Counted from the stretch's first letter, positions 7,725 to 16,591 are shown. The stretch: DNA of 64,000 bases from Ruoffia tabacinasalis (GCF_042652985.1 NZ_JBHSHQ010000008.1:10039-74038); one strand, 5' to 3'. Notes: generated by a model from the sequence alone, not told the origin. Made by a program: numbers and translations.

Positions 7725-8318
7725 ATGATTGCAAGTTTATTAATAGGTATGCTGTTACTTAGCTTATGTCTATTTTACAGTCCAAAATGGCTGTTCTTAG
7801 GATTAGCAGTAATAGCATATGGTTTTTATTTTGGAATGCCAGGTCAAAACTTACTCGTGTTCATAATTTTCTTACTAGGTATACTCATGTTAATTGTGGA
7901 GTTTTATGTTCCTGATTTCGGTATTATTGGTATGTTTGGTTTATTAGCAATAAGTATATCTCTTTATATGCATTTAAACGACATTGGTGATGTAGTATTA
8001 ACACTATTAGCAATGATTCTTGTCAGCGCGATTGGAATATTTGTCCCAATAAAATTAGGTAAAGATTTAGCTATTAGTAATGGATTTGTACTTGGGACTT
8101 CTTCTGAAAAAGAAAAGGGTTACTCGAGTCATAAAGATTTTACATATTTATTGGGTAAAAAGGGTGTCACAGTCACAGCACTTAGACCTGTCGGACGTGG
8201 TGAGTTCGATGAGGAGTATTATGAGGTCGTCAGTTCTGAGGACATGATCCAAAGTGGGACACCAATATATGTTTCAAAAGTTGAAGGCGCAAAAATTTAC
8301 GTAAGAAAGGAAATATAA
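7725..8318 (+). CDS. NfeD-like membrane protein (YqeZ-type, short form)
   Basis: The 197-residue product has four close hydrophobic segments in residues 1-110, including the family pattern IVEFYVPDFGIIGMFG, and then a soluble C-terminal domain (about 140-197) with the beta-rich look of the NfeD OB fold, LGKKGVTVTALRPVGRGEF. NfeD proteins pair with stomatin/flotillin proteins in membrane microdomains, and here the flotillin gene follows after one base. The N-terminal ClpP-like protease domain of long-form NfeD (as in Bacillus YqeZ) is absent, so this is a short form. Start at ATG, eight bases after GAGGAGGG. Confidence 0.85.
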   Translation: MIASLLIGMLLLSLCLFYSPKWLFLGLAVIAYGFYFGMPGQNLLVFIIFLLGILMLIVEFYVPDFGIIGMFGLLAISISLYMHLNDIGDVVLTLLAMILVSAIGIFVPIKLGKDLAISNGFVLGTSSEKEKGYSSHKDFTYLLGKKGVTVTALRPVGRGEFDEEYYEVVSSEDMIQSGTPIYVSKVEGAKIYVRKEI

Positions 8319-8319
8319 T

Positions 8320-9336
8320 ATGAATAATTTTCCAAATAATGATTTTGATGTATCGTCTCTAATTTCGATTGGTATTATTATTGTTATTTTAATAATACTA
8401 ATTTCTTTATTCTTTAGATTCGTACCCGTAGGATTATGGGTGACAGCTTATTTCTCTGGTGCTAAAGTTTCAATCGGTAACTTAGTAGGTATGAGGTTAC
8501 GTCGAGTTCAACCGTCAGAAATCGTACGTCCACTAATTAAAGCGACAAAAGCTGGACTTACTTTAGATACGAATCAATTAGAGGCGCATCACCTGGCTGG
8601 AGGGAATGTCAACTTAGTTGTTGATGCACTGATCGCCGCACAAAGAGCGAATATTGATTTAGAATTTGAACAAGCAGCAGCGATTGACTTAGCTGGACGT
8701 AATGTCTTTGAAGCTGTTCAAGTTTCAGTAAATCCGAAAGTAATTGAAACACCTCTTATTTCTGCCGTTGCAATGAATGGTATTGAAGTAAGAGCGAAAG
8801 CTAAAGTAACAGTTCGAGCTAATATCGAGCGACTTGTTGGTGGTGCGGGTGAAGAAACAATTATTGCCCGTATCGGTGAGGGGATTGTAACGACTGTTGG
8901 TAGTTCAGAAAGTCATTCAAAAGTCCTTGAGAATCCAGATTCGATTTCACAAACAATTCTGCGTAAAGGCTTAGACTCAGGTACTGCTTTTGAAATTCTA
9001 TCCATTGATATTGCCGACGTGGATGTTGGACGTAACATTGGTGCGAAACTTCAAGCTGATCAAGCGATTGCTGATAAAAACGTTGCACAAGCTAAAGCCG
9101 AAGAGCGTAGAGCATTTGCAGTGGCGGAAGAGCAAGAAATGGTTGCCGAAGTACAACGTATGCGTGCGCGTGTTGTTGAAGCCGAAGCTGAAGTACCGTT
9201 AGCAATGGCGGAAGCTTTCAAAAAAGGAAATCTTGGTGTCATGGATTACTACAACATGAAAAATATAGAATCAGACACTTCAATGCGTGATTCAATTGCA
9301 AAAGGAACGAATTCATCCGAAGAAGGTAGAGAATAA
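8320..9336 (+). CDS. floA: Flotillin-like protein FloA
   Basis: Scaffold of functional membrane microdomains. The 338-residue product has one N-terminal membrane segment (about 14-40, rich in I and L), the conserved FRFVPVGLWVTAYFSGAKV, the SPFH/band 7 region, and an alanine/glutamate-rich heptad coiled coil (about 245-300, IADKNVAQAKAEERRAFA) that drives oligomerisation. Length and order match Bacillus FloA (YqfA). Regulation by sigma-W, known for the Bacillus operon, is not apparent here, since no sigma-W-like promoter is seen. It overlaps the next gene by one base. Confidence 0.95.
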   Translation: MNNFPNNDFDVSSLISIGIIIVILIILISLFFRFVPVGLWVTAYFSGAKVSIGNLVGMRLRRVQPSEIVRPLIKATKAGLTLDTNQLEAHHLAGGNVNLVVDALIAAQRANIDLEFEQAAAIDLAGRNVFEAVQVSVNPKVIETPLISAVAMNGIEVRAKAKVTVRANIERLVGGAGEETIIARIGEGIVTTVGSSESHSKVLENPDSISQTILRKGLDSGTAFEILSIDIADVDVGRNIGAKLQADQAIADKNVAQAKAEERRAFAVAEEQEMVAEVQRMRARVVEAEAEVPLAMAEAFKKGNLGVMDYYNMKNIESDTSMRDSIAKGTNSSEEGRE

Positions 9337-10013
9337 TGAATTTTCTAGTTGGAGTTTGGATAATTTACTTATTAGGTTCGTTTCTATTTTCAGTGTTTGC
9401 ACCAAGGATTAGAAATCAACAACATAAGAATTTTCAAGATTCAGAGATTGAAAATCATGAATCGGTAGAGAAACCCATTACCAAGCCAACAAATAAAGAA
9501 GAGTTACAACGTAAGTCTGATATTCGAGCTCGAAATGAACGAGTTCAGGCCATGCGAAAAAGACATAATAATCAGAGTGACAATCCGAAGTTAGTGAAGA
9601 ACATGTCTTTAAACCAATTAAATAATAGTTTAAAAAAAGCTAATAATGCTTTAGGAAATACTAAAGCATCCCCTGGGCAAAGTTTTGAATCACAGGATGA
9701 TTATCAAGTTGATTTTACAAAAATCGCAGATTATGATAATCCTATTGATCATTCATATATGGAAGGGGAAAGTCGCGAGCAATATTTAAATGAATTAGAG
9801 AATTGGTACGCGGATGATTCAATTGAAGATGTTTCATGGATGGAACTGGATAACACTAATATCCTCCAAGATGAACATACTCAAAAAGCGTCTAGACCTA
9901 AAAACCAAACCGTCAATCATATGTATCACTCTATGAGAGATGGGGCAAAGTTAAGAGAAATGATGATTTTCAATGAAATAATTAACAAGCCCAAGAGTCT
10001 TCGACATAAATAA
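9336..10013 (+). CDS. Hypothetical single-pass membrane protein in the floA operon
   Basis: The 225-residue product has one N-terminal membrane segment (about 3-20, FLVGVWIIYLLGSFLFSVFA) and then a hydrophilic domain rich in N, Q, K and E, with no recognisable fold. A basic stretch (about 60-90) is followed by an acidic one (about 120-170) and a short helical end near HSMRDGAKLREMMIF. The start ATG overlaps the floA stop codon (TAATG), so it is translationally coupled. Bacillus has yqfB after floA, but I cannot show homology. A role in the NfeD-FloA membrane complex is inferred only from position. Confidence 0.7.
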   Translation: MNFLVGVWIIYLLGSFLFSVFAPRIRNQQHKNFQDSEIENHESVEKPITKPTNKEELQRKSDIRARNERVQAMRKRHNNQSDNPKLVKNMSLNQLNNSLKKANNALGNTKASPGQSFESQDDYQVDFTKIADYDNPIDHSYMEGESREQYLNELENWYADDSIEDVSWMELDNTNILQDEHTQKASRPKNQTVNHMYHSMRDGAKLREMMIFNEIINKPKSLRHK

Positions 10014-10027
10014 TTGAATGACAAAAG

Positions 10028-10073
10028 ATGCGAACGAAACCAATGTAAATTTGGAAGAGTTCGCATTTTTTAC
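10028..10073 (+). terminator. Intrinsic terminator after the floA operon
   Basis: Stem ATGCGAAC (10028-10035) / GTTCGCAT (10059-10066) with an inner CCAA/TTGG pairing, followed by TTTTT. Confidence 0.8.
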
Positions 10074-10113
10074 ATTTATGTATACATAAGCTAAATAAAA
10101 ACATCAAACTAGC

Positions 10114-10142
10114 TTGCATAATGCGAAAGTATATAGTAATAT
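10114..10142 (+). promoter_or_regulatory. Sigma-A promoter of rpsB
   Basis: TTGCAT (10114-10119), 17-base spacer, TAATAT (10137-10142). This leaves a leader of about 115 bases before rpsB. Confidence 0.6.
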
Positions 10143-10185
10143 AGTCCGTGGTGTAAAACCAAAAACACACGAATAATGATAATTT

Positions 10186-10215
10186 AACGGGTGCTCTCCT
10201 CGGAGAGACGTTTTG
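10186..10215 (+). promoter_or_regulatory. Structured leader hairpin upstream of rpsB
   Basis: Stem CTCTCC (10194-10199) / GGAGAG (10202-10207), extended below an internal loop by AACG (10186-10189) / CGTT (10209-10212) and followed by TTTGTT. It may be a ribosomal-protein leader or attenuator that senses S2. The assignment rests on position and structure only. Confidence 0.4.
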
Positions 10216-10263
10216 TTAGTTGATTTATTCGGAGGAAAACAAAACCAAAGGAGAATGATAATT

Positions 10264-11046
10264 ATGGCAGTTATTTCAATGAAACAATTGTTAGAAGCTG
10301 GTGTGCATTTCGGACACCAAACACGTCGCTGGAACCCAAAAATGAAACCTTACATCTTTACGGAGCGTAACGGTATTTATATTATTGACTTACAAAAAAC
10401 AGTTAAGTTAGTTGATAAAGCGTATAACTTTATGCGTGACGAAGCAGCTAATGGAGCGGTTGTATTATTTGTAGGTACTAAAAAACAAGCACAAGGTGCA
10501 ATTGACGAACAAGCAAAACGTGCTGGTCAATACTACATTAACCACCGTTGGTTAGGTGGATTATTAACTAACTGGGAAACAATCCAACAAAGTATCCGTC
10601 GTCTAAAATCTATTGAAAAAATGGAAGAAGATGGAACATTTGATGTATTACCTAAAAAAGAAGTATTACAATTACGTAAAGAATTAGATCGTTTAGAGCA
10701 AAACCTTGGTGGTATTAAAGATATGCCTCGTATTCCAGATGTAATCTTTATTGTTGATCCACGCAAAGAACACATTGCAATCCAAGAAGCTAAAAAATTA
10801 AATATTCCATTAGTTGGAATGGTTGATACAAACTGTGATCCAGATGAAATTGACTATGTTATTCCATCAAATGACGATGCTATTCGTGCGATTAAATTAA
10901 TCACATCTGCAATGGCTGACGCAGTTCTTGAAGGAAACCAAGGACATAGTGAAGATGATTCAGAAGAAAAATCTGACAAAGAATTTTTCGATAACTTATT
11001 TGATTCTGAAGAAGAAGCTACTACTGCAGATTCAACAGAAGCTTAG
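10264..11046 (+). CDS. rpsB: 30S ribosomal protein S2
   Basis: Binds last to the 30S body and is needed for mRNA and S1 docking. The 260-residue product has the S2 signatures VISMKQLLEAGVHFGHQTRR at the start and the later PRIPDVIFIVDPRKE and PLVGMVDTNCDPD. The acidic tail after residue 225 is longer than the core family. I chose ATG at 10264, eight bases after AAAGGAGAA; an upstream in-frame TTG at 10213 lies in the leader hairpin. It is followed by tsf behind a partial terminator. Confidence 0.98.
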   Translation: MAVISMKQLLEAGVHFGHQTRRWNPKMKPYIFTERNGIYIIDLQKTVKLVDKAYNFMRDEAANGAVVLFVGTKKQAQGAIDEQAKRAGQYYINHRWLGGLLTNWETIQQSIRRLKSIEKMEEDGTFDVLPKKEVLQLRKELDRLEQNLGGIKDMPRIPDVIFIVDPRKEHIAIQEAKKLNIPLVGMVDTNCDPDEIDYVIPSNDDAIRAIKLITSAMADAVLEGNQGHSEDDSEEKSDKEFFDNLFDSEEEATTADSTEA

Positions 11047-11062
11047 TAATTAGATTATTCAC

Positions 11063-11129
11063 AGCTGTCTTAATTCAGGACGTTACACAGGTCTAAAAAC
11101 CTTGCCCTGTGTTAGGACAGCTTTTTATT
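11063..11129 (+). terminator. Two-tier hairpin between rpsB and tsf (terminator or attenuator)
   Basis: Outer stem AGCTGTC (11063-11069) / GACAGCT (11116-11122) encloses an inner stem ACACAGG (11085-11091) / CCTGTGT (11106-11112). A CTTTTTATTTT tail follows. Since tsf has no obvious promoter of its own, partial read-through is likely and would set the S2 to EF-Ts ratio. Confidence 0.7.
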
Positions 11130-11163
11130 TTGACTTTAAAATATCAAGGAGGATTTGAGTTTA

Positions 11164-12048
11164 ATGGCTAAAATTAGTGCAAAACAAGTTAAAGAACTAC
11201 GCGAAATGACTGGTGTAGGTATGATGGACGCGAAAAAAGCGTTGGTTGAAGTTGACGGAGATATGGATAAAGCGGTAGACTTTTTAAGAGAAAAAGGTTT
11301 ATCTAAAGCTGCTAAAAAAGCAAGCCGTATTGCTGCAGAAGGTTTAGCTGCAACAAGTATCAATGGAAACACAGCTGCAATTATCGAAGTTAACTCAGAA
11401 ACTGACTTTGTTTCTAAAAACGAAGAATTCGTAAATATTGTTAACACAATCGCTGATGCAGTTGCTGCTAACAAACCAGCTACAATGGAAGAAGCTAACG
11501 CTATCGAAGTTGACGGCAAAACAATTGCTGACATCGTATTAGAAGCAACTAATAAAATCGGTGAGAAAATTTCTTTCCGTCGTTTCTCTATCTTAGAAAA
11601 AACAGATAACGATACTTTTGGTGAGTACATCCATGGTGGTGGACAAATCGCTGTTATCACATTAATCGAAGGATTATCTGATGAAGATGTAGCGAAGGAT
11701 GTTTCAATGCACGTTGCTGCAATCCAACCAAAATACGTTAACCGTGACGAAGTTCCTGCAGAAGAATTAGATCACGAGAAAAAAGTTCAAACTGAAATCG
11801 CATTAAACGAAGGTAAACCAGCTAATATCGTTGAAAAAATGATCGATGGACGTATGAACAAATTCTTAGCTGAAATTAGCTTAAACGAACAACCATTTGT
11901 TAAAGATAACGATCAAACAGTTGGTAAATACGTTGGTGATAAAGGCGGAACAATCAAACAATTCATTCGTTTCACTGTTGGTGAAGGAATCGAAAAACGC
12001 CAAGACAACTTCGCTGAAGAAGTTGCTGCTCAAATGAAAAAAGATTAA
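11164..12048 (+). CDS. tsf: Elongation factor Ts
   Basis: Guanine nucleotide exchange factor for EF-Tu. The 294-residue product opens with the UBA-like MAKISAKQVKELREMTGVGM and MDAKKAL, and carries the EF-Ts signature EVNSETDFVSKNEEF (from about residue 78) that inserts into EF-Tu. It ends with a second core repeat around VGKYVGDKGGTIKQFIRF. I chose ATG at 11164, about ten bases after AAGGAGGAT; the TTG at 11155 sits on the ribosome binding site. Confidence 0.98.
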   Translation: MAKISAKQVKELREMTGVGMMDAKKALVEVDGDMDKAVDFLREKGLSKAAKKASRIAAEGLAATSINGNTAAIIEVNSETDFVSKNEEFVNIVNTIADAVAANKPATMEEANAIEVDGKTIADIVLEATNKIGEKISFRRFSILEKTDNDTFGEYIHGGGQIAVITLIEGLSDEDVAKDVSMHVAAIQPKYVNRDEVPAEELDHEKKVQTEIALNEGKPANIVEKMIDGRMNKFLAEISLNEQPFVKDNDQTVGKYVGDKGGTIKQFIRFTVGEGIEKRQDNFAEEVAAQMKKD

Positions 12049-12059
12049 TTTTATACCTT

Positions 12060-12086
12060 TAGCCCCAGTTTCCTGGGGCTATTTTT
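12060..12086 (+). terminator. Intrinsic terminator after tsf
   Basis: Perfect 9-bp stem TAGCCCCAG / CTGGGGCTA, loop TTTC, then TTTTT. The next gene, pyrH, has no clear promoter, so some read-through is likely. Confidence 0.85.
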
Positions 12087-12121
12087 AAAGAAACGATTAC
12101 GATTAAGAAAGGCAGTATGAT

Positions 12122-12862
12122 ATGACTAAAGAAACAACAAAATACAAACGTGTAATTTTAAAGCTTAGTGGAGAAGCAATTGCTGGAAAACAAGGCTTTG
12201 GAATCCATCCAGATACAATTAAAGAAATGGTAGAAGAACTTAAGGATATTCATGACTTAGGTGTTGAAATTGCCATTGTTGTAGGTGGAGGAAATATCTG
12301 GCGTGGTACAATCGGTGAAGAAATGGGAATGGAACGTGCTCAAGCTGATTACATGGGAATGTTAGCAACCGTAATGAATGCTTTAGCATTACAAGATGTA
12401 TTAGAGAATAGCGGTGTCCCAACACGTGTACAAACTTCTGTAGAGATGCGTCAAATCGCAGAGCCGTATATTCGTCGTCGTGCAATTCGCCATCTTGAAA
12501 AAGGCCGTGTAGTCATCTTTGCTGGTGGAACAGGGAATCCTTACTTTACAACAGACACAACTGCAGCTTTACGTGCGGCTGAGATTAATGCAGATGTTAT
12601 CCTTATGGCTAAAAATAATGTTGATGGTGTTTATGACTCGGATCCAAAAGAGAACAAAGCTGCCGTTAAGTATGATAACTTAACTCATCTTGATGTTATT
12701 TCTAAAGGCTTGAAAGTTATGGATTCTACTGCTAGTTCATTAAGTATGGATAATGACATACCTTTAGTTGTATTTAACTTAAATGAATCAGGAAATATTC
12801 GTCGCGTTATTCTTGGCGAAAATATCGGAACGACAGTTGAAGCAAAACTAAAAAATCAATAA
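12122..12862 (+). CDS. pyrH: Uridylate kinase
   Basis: Phosphorylates UMP to UDP in pyrimidine nucleotide synthesis. The 246-residue product has the amino-acid-kinase fold: KLSGEAIAG near the start, VVGGGNIWRG (about 54-63), the UMP-binding region, and GGTGNPYFTTDTTAALRAAE. It is hexameric and allosteric in bacteria. The position after tsf and before frr is conserved in nearly all Bacteria. The ribosome binding site, GAAAGG, is of average quality. Confidence 0.97.
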   Translation: MTKETTKYKRVILKLSGEAIAGKQGFGIHPDTIKEMVEELKDIHDLGVEIAIVVGGGNIWRGTIGEEMGMERAQADYMGMLATVMNALALQDVLENSGVPTRVQTSVEMRQIAEPYIRRRAIRHLEKGRVVIFAGGTGNPYFTTDTTAALRAAEINADVILMAKNNVDGVYDSDPKENKAAVKYDNLTHLDVISKGLKVMDSTASSLSMDNDIPLVVFNLNESGNIRRVILGENIGTTVEAKLKNQ

Positions 12863-12958
12863 TACAAATTTTTAAGATTAATATTTTTTACGATAGTTAG
12901 TGATAAACATATCATGTCTATCAGAATGTCTGATTTAATACTCTTTGTACTTAAAATA

Positions 12959-12967
12959 TGGTATAAT
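12959..12967 (+). promoter_or_regulatory. Extended -10 promoter of frr
   Basis: TGG-TATAAT about 43 bases before the frr ATG; no good -35 box. The 147-base gap after pyrH and this promoter suggest separate control. Confidence 0.5.
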
Positions 12968-13009
12968 GAGTTAAATTGAACTATAGAGTATTATTAGGAG
13001 GATCTTTTT

Positions 13010-13570
13010 ATGACACCGAGTGAAATTTTATCAACAACAAAACAAAGAATGAACAAATCCGTTGAAGCTTATCAACGCGAAATTGCTTCAATTCGTGCTG
13101 GTCGTGCGAATGCAAGTATATTAGACCGAGTTAATGTTAATTATTATGGTGTGCCAACACCATTGAATCAACTTGCGGGTATTTCAAGTCCAGAGGCAAG
13201 AATGTTAGTTATATCACCTTATGATAAATCTAGCTTAACTGATATTGAAAAAGCTATTTTACAAAGTGATATCGGTATTACACCATCAAATGACGGAGAC
13301 GTGATTCGTCTTGTAATTCCAGCACTGACGAAAGAAAGACGTGCAGAATTAGCGAAAGTTGTCGGAAAAGAACAAGAAAATGCAAAAGTTTCTATCCGAA
13401 ATATTCGTCGTGATATTATTGATTCAGTTAAAAAACTTGAAAAAGCAAAAGAGTTAACTGAAGATGATGTAAAAGATTATGAATCAGATATCCAAAAAAT
13501 AACTGATGACTCAACAAAAAGAATTGAAGAATTAACAAAAGAAAAAGAGGATGAGATTTTTAACGATTAA
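13010..13570 (+). CDS. frr: Ribosome recycling factor
   Basis: Splits post-termination ribosomes with EF-G. The 186-residue product is all RRF: the first half has IRAGRANASILDRVNVNYYG and PLNQLAGIS, the second half the conserved IRNIRRD and the charged three-helix bundle end. ATG at 13010 follows TAGGAGGATC. Confidence 0.98.
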   Translation: MTPSEILSTTKQRMNKSVEAYQREIASIRAGRANASILDRVNVNYYGVPTPLNQLAGISSPEARMLVISPYDKSSLTDIEKAILQSDIGITPSNDGDVIRLVIPALTKERRAELAKVVGKEQENAKVSIRNIRRDIIDSVKKLEKAKELTEDDVKDYESDIQKITDDSTKRIEELTKEKEDEIFND

Positions 13571-13615
13571 TTAAATAATCGTCCTAATGATTGCTGTTGA
13601 TTTTGTTTCAAATTG

Positions 13616-13671
13616 AAAATACTTTTATCTGAAAGGTTATATCAACTTTTCAAGATAAAAGTATTTTTTTG
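13616..13671 (+). terminator. Strong intrinsic terminator after frr
   Basis: 15-bp stem (13616-13630 with 13653-13667) with a further inner pairing, then TTTTTTTG. It divides frr from the uppS group. Confidence 0.88.
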
Positions 13672-13706
13672 TTTTCATGATTATTATTCGTAATTTAACA
13701 TTATTT

Positions 13707-13715
13707 TGGTATAAT
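13707..13715 (+). promoter_or_regulatory. Extended -10 promoter of uppS-cdsA-rseP
   Basis: TGG-TATAAT; a weak -35 candidate TTCGTA lies 17 bases upstream (13687-13692). Confidence 0.55.
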
Positions 13716-13747
13716 ACTAAGGATGATTATTTAAAAGGGAGTATTTT

Positions 13748-14470
13748 ATGAATAATGAATTTGAAACAGTTCCCAAGCACATTGCAATTATAATGGATGG
13801 AAATGGACGCTGGGCTAAGAAAAGATTTTTACCACGCGTAGCTGGACATCGAAAAGGTGTTCAAGCAATTAAAAAAATAACAATTAGAGCGAATGAGCTT
13901 AATATTAAATTAATTACAATGTATGCTTTTTCAACAGAAAATTGGGGTCGTCCTAAAGATGAAGTGGACTTTCTGATGAAATTACCGAAGGAATTTTTTA
14001 ACGAATTTCTACCTGAATTAATTGATAATAACATACGAATTGAAGTGATTGGTGACACAGATGCACTTCCTGAAGAAACTAAAGGCATCTTAAATTCAGC
14101 CATTGAAGATACTAAACATTGTACTGGAATGGTATTAAACTTTGCATTGAATTATGGCTCACGACAAGAAATTACAAGTGCAGTAAAAAATATTATAACC
14201 GAAATTCAAAACGATAATATTGATATAAATGATGTGTCGGAAGACTTAATTAATAAACATTTAATGACAAGTCGTTATAATGAATTTAGTGATCCAGATT
14301 TAATTATTCGAACAAGTGGCGAAGAGCGTTTAAGCAATTTCCTATTGTGGCAAGCAGCCTATAGTGAATTTTACTTTACGGATGTGTTATGGCCTGACTT
14401 TAATGAGGATGAACTTGATAAGGCTATTAAAACTTATAACGGTAGACAACGACGATTTGGAAAAATTTAG
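13748..14470 (+). CDS. uppS: Undecaprenyl pyrophosphate synthase (cis-prenyltransferase)
   Basis: Extends farnesyl pyrophosphate with eight isopentenyl units to C55, the lipid carrier for cell-wall synthesis. The 240-residue product has HIAIIMDGNGRWAKKR (catalytic Asp in MDGNGRWA), GHRKG, YAFSTENW, and the C-terminal DPDLIIRTSGEERLSNFLLWQ. ATG follows AAAAGGGA. It heads an operon with cdsA and rseP. Confidence 0.97.
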   Translation: MNNEFETVPKHIAIIMDGNGRWAKKRFLPRVAGHRKGVQAIKKITIRANELNIKLITMYAFSTENWGRPKDEVDFLMKLPKEFFNEFLPELIDNNIRIEVIGDTDALPEETKGILNSAIEDTKHCTGMVLNFALNYGSRQEITSAVKNIITEIQNDNIDINDVSEDLINKHLMTSRYNEFSDPDLIIRTSGEERLSNFLLWQAAYSEFYFTDVLWPDFNEDELDKAIKTYNGRQRRFGKI

Positions 14471-14507
14471 TAGTTACCTGTCGTCTTAAGTCTTAGGAGG
14501 AATAATT

Positions 14508-15302
14508 TTGATTGTAAGAATTAGAAGTGCCGTCATAGCACTTGCACTTTATATCCCATTCTTATTATTAGGTGGCGGTTATTATGCATTTGCGATGTGG
14601 GTCATTGGAATTGTAGGATTATTTGAATTTGCCGAAATGCAGAAATTAAATATTGTTAACCATATTGGGTTTTTTTCTGTTGTTGGTTTAACTTCTTTAC
14701 TTATACCTCAAATGTATATGCCAGAATTTATGAATCAGGGCAATCCAGAGTATTTATTTTACATTTGTAGTTTAATTTTGCTAGTATTTACTGTGTTCAA
14801 CCATCGGAAATTTAATTTCGGTCACGCCGCTATTATGGTGTTTGCATGTATTTATATCGGTTATGGTTTTAGATTTTTAATACTATTTCGCGAGATGGGG
14901 CTAGAAACAATTCTATACTTACTAGTCGTAGTTTGGTCAACGGATTCAGGTGCATACTTCGTCGGTAGAAAATTTGGAAGCAGACCACTGGCGCCTGAGA
15001 TTAGCCCGAATAAGACAGTTGAAGGAATGATTGGTGGGGTTTTAACAGCACTACTTGTAGCGAGTATATTTGTTGCTATATTCCAACCAGCCTTAGGTGC
15101 AGTGAATCAAGTATGGATATTAACAATCATTGTGTCACTATTTGGACAATTTGGTGATTTAGTGGAATCAGCGTTTAAACGCTATTTCAATGTCAAAGAT
15201 TCGGGTAAATTTTTACCGGGTCATGGCGGTATGTTAGACCGATTTGATAGTTTAATTTTCGCAAGTTTTATTATGATGTTTTGGATAAATTTATTTAGAT
15301 AG
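14508..15302 (+). CDS. cdsA: Phosphatidate cytidylyltransferase
   Basis: Makes CDP-diacylglycerol, the precursor of phosphatidylglycerol and cardiolipin. The 264-residue membrane protein has about eight hydrophobic segments. The C-terminal CdsA signature is clear: FGDLVESAFKR (about 215), then KDSGKFLPGHGGMLDRFDSL. Start is TTG at 14508, seven bases after TAGGAGG. In Bacillus dxr would follow; here rseP follows after 11 bases. Confidence 0.96.
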   Translation: MIVRIRSAVIALALYIPFLLLGGGYYAFAMWVIGIVGLFEFAEMQKLNIVNHIGFFSVVGLTSLLIPQMYMPEFMNQGNPEYLFYICSLILLVFTVFNHRKFNFGHAAIMVFACIYIGYGFRFLILFREMGLETILYLLVVVWSTDSGAYFVGRKFGSRPLAPEISPNKTVEGMIGGVLTALLVASIFVAIFQPALGAVNQVWILTIIVSLFGQFGDLVESAFKRYFNVKDSGKFLPGHGGMLDRFDSLIFASFIMMFWINLFR

Positions 15303-15313
15303 GATGGTTACTA

Positions 15314-16579
15314 TTGACGACTTTACTAGTATTTTTAGTCATATTTTCGATAATTGTAGTTATACATGAGTTTGGACATTATTTTTTCGCAAAGCGAGCA
15401 GGGATTTTAGTTAGAGAATTTGCGTTAGGAATGGGTCCTAAATTATTTTCTAAACAGGGGAAAGATGGAACGACATATACAGTCAGATTGTTACCACTTG
15501 GTGGTTACGTTCGTCTAGCTGGATTGTATGAAGAAGATGAGATTCAAGCTGGAATGGAAGTTGGTTTAGAAATTAATGATAATGATCAAGTGTCATTGAT
15601 TAATTTATCGGATAACTTTTCAGTAGACGAGATGCCAGTTAGAGTTGACAATGTTGATTTAATAGATGAGATGTTCATCGAAGCCGTTCCAGTTGGTCAA
15701 ACGGATATCGTAAGATACTCAGTGGCAAAGAAAGCAAACATTATTGAAGCGGATGGAACTAAATTACCAGTCGCTCCACGTGAAATGCGTTATGAAAGTG
15801 CAAGTGTTTGGAACAAGATGATTACTAACTTTGCAGGACCAATGAATAACTTCATATTATCCATAATTGCTTTTACAATTGTGGCTTTTATGATTGGTAT
15901 TCCAAATACGGATAGTGTCATTGGAGAAGTTGTTGATGGATCTGTCGCTCAAGAAGCAGGTTTAGTAGATGGCGATAGAGTGACAGAAGTTGATGGTCAA
16001 TCTGTAAGTGAATGGTCCGATTTAGTCTTATTAATTCAAGAAAGACCGAATGAAGAATTACCAATGACCGTAGAACGCGAGAATGAAACGGTTGATACAG
16101 TTGTGGATGTTCAAGCTGTGACAGATGAACAATCTGGTAACGAAATTGGACAAATTGGTATTATTGCGGATAGAGAGTTTGGTTTTGGAAGTAGTATCAC
16201 TTATGGTGTGACAGCGACTTGGGGAATCATCACTGGCGTATTAGGAGTTATCGGTAGTATGATTACGAGTGGCTTCAATATTAATAACTTTGGTGGTCCA
16301 GTAGCCATGGCTCAGATGACTGATCAAGTTGTCAGTCTAGGTTTACCGGTAATAGTCAACTTCTTAGCAATGCTTTCTGCTAACTTAGGAGTATTCAACT
16401 TATTACCAATACCAGCTTTAGACGGTGGTAAGATAGTATTAAATGCCATTGAAGCAGTGAGAGGGAAACCTTTAAGTGAATCAAAAGAAGGAATTATTAC
16501 TATTATTGGTGTCTTAATCATGGTAGTATTAATGGTTGCTGTAACATGGAATGATATTAATAGAGCGTTTTTCCAATAG
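15314..16579 (+). CDS. rseP: Site-2-type zinc metalloprotease RseP/RasP
   Basis: Intramembrane protease that completes regulated proteolysis of anti-sigma factors and clears leftover signal peptides. The 421-residue product has HEFGH (residues 18-22) in the first membrane segment, a PDZ domain in the middle (about 200-270, VVDGSVAQEAGLVDGDRVTE), and the second metal-binding motif NLLPIPALDGGK. It is close in length to Bacillus RasP. Start TTG at 15314 with AGGATGG upstream. CtpA and LepB, also in this window, could work on the same membrane substrates. Confidence 0.95.
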   Translation: MTTLLVFLVIFSIIVVIHEFGHYFFAKRAGILVREFALGMGPKLFSKQGKDGTTYTVRLLPLGGYVRLAGLYEEDEIQAGMEVGLEINDNDQVSLINLSDNFSVDEMPVRVDNVDLIDEMFIEAVPVGQTDIVRYSVAKKANIIEADGTKLPVAPREMRYESASVWNKMITNFAGPMNNFILSIIAFTIVAFMIGIPNTDSVIGEVVDGSVAQEAGLVDGDRVTEVDGQSVSEWSDLVLLIQERPNEELPMTVERENETVDTVVDVQAVTDEQSGNEIGQIGIIADREFGFGSSITYGVTATWGIITGVLGVIGSMITSGFNINNFGGPVAMAQMTDQVVSLGLPVIVNFLAMLSANLGVFNLLPIPALDGGKIVLNAIEAVRGKPLSESKEGIITIIGVLIMVVLMVAVTWNDINRAFFQ

Positions 16580-16591
16580 GTTTTAATTTGA

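Noticed and set aside
11136..11660. Open frame of 174 codons on the minus strand opposite tsf
   Set aside because: It lies wholly against a certain gene with strong codon bias; such shadows are common opposite highly expressed genes, and no ribosome binding site or family pattern is seen.
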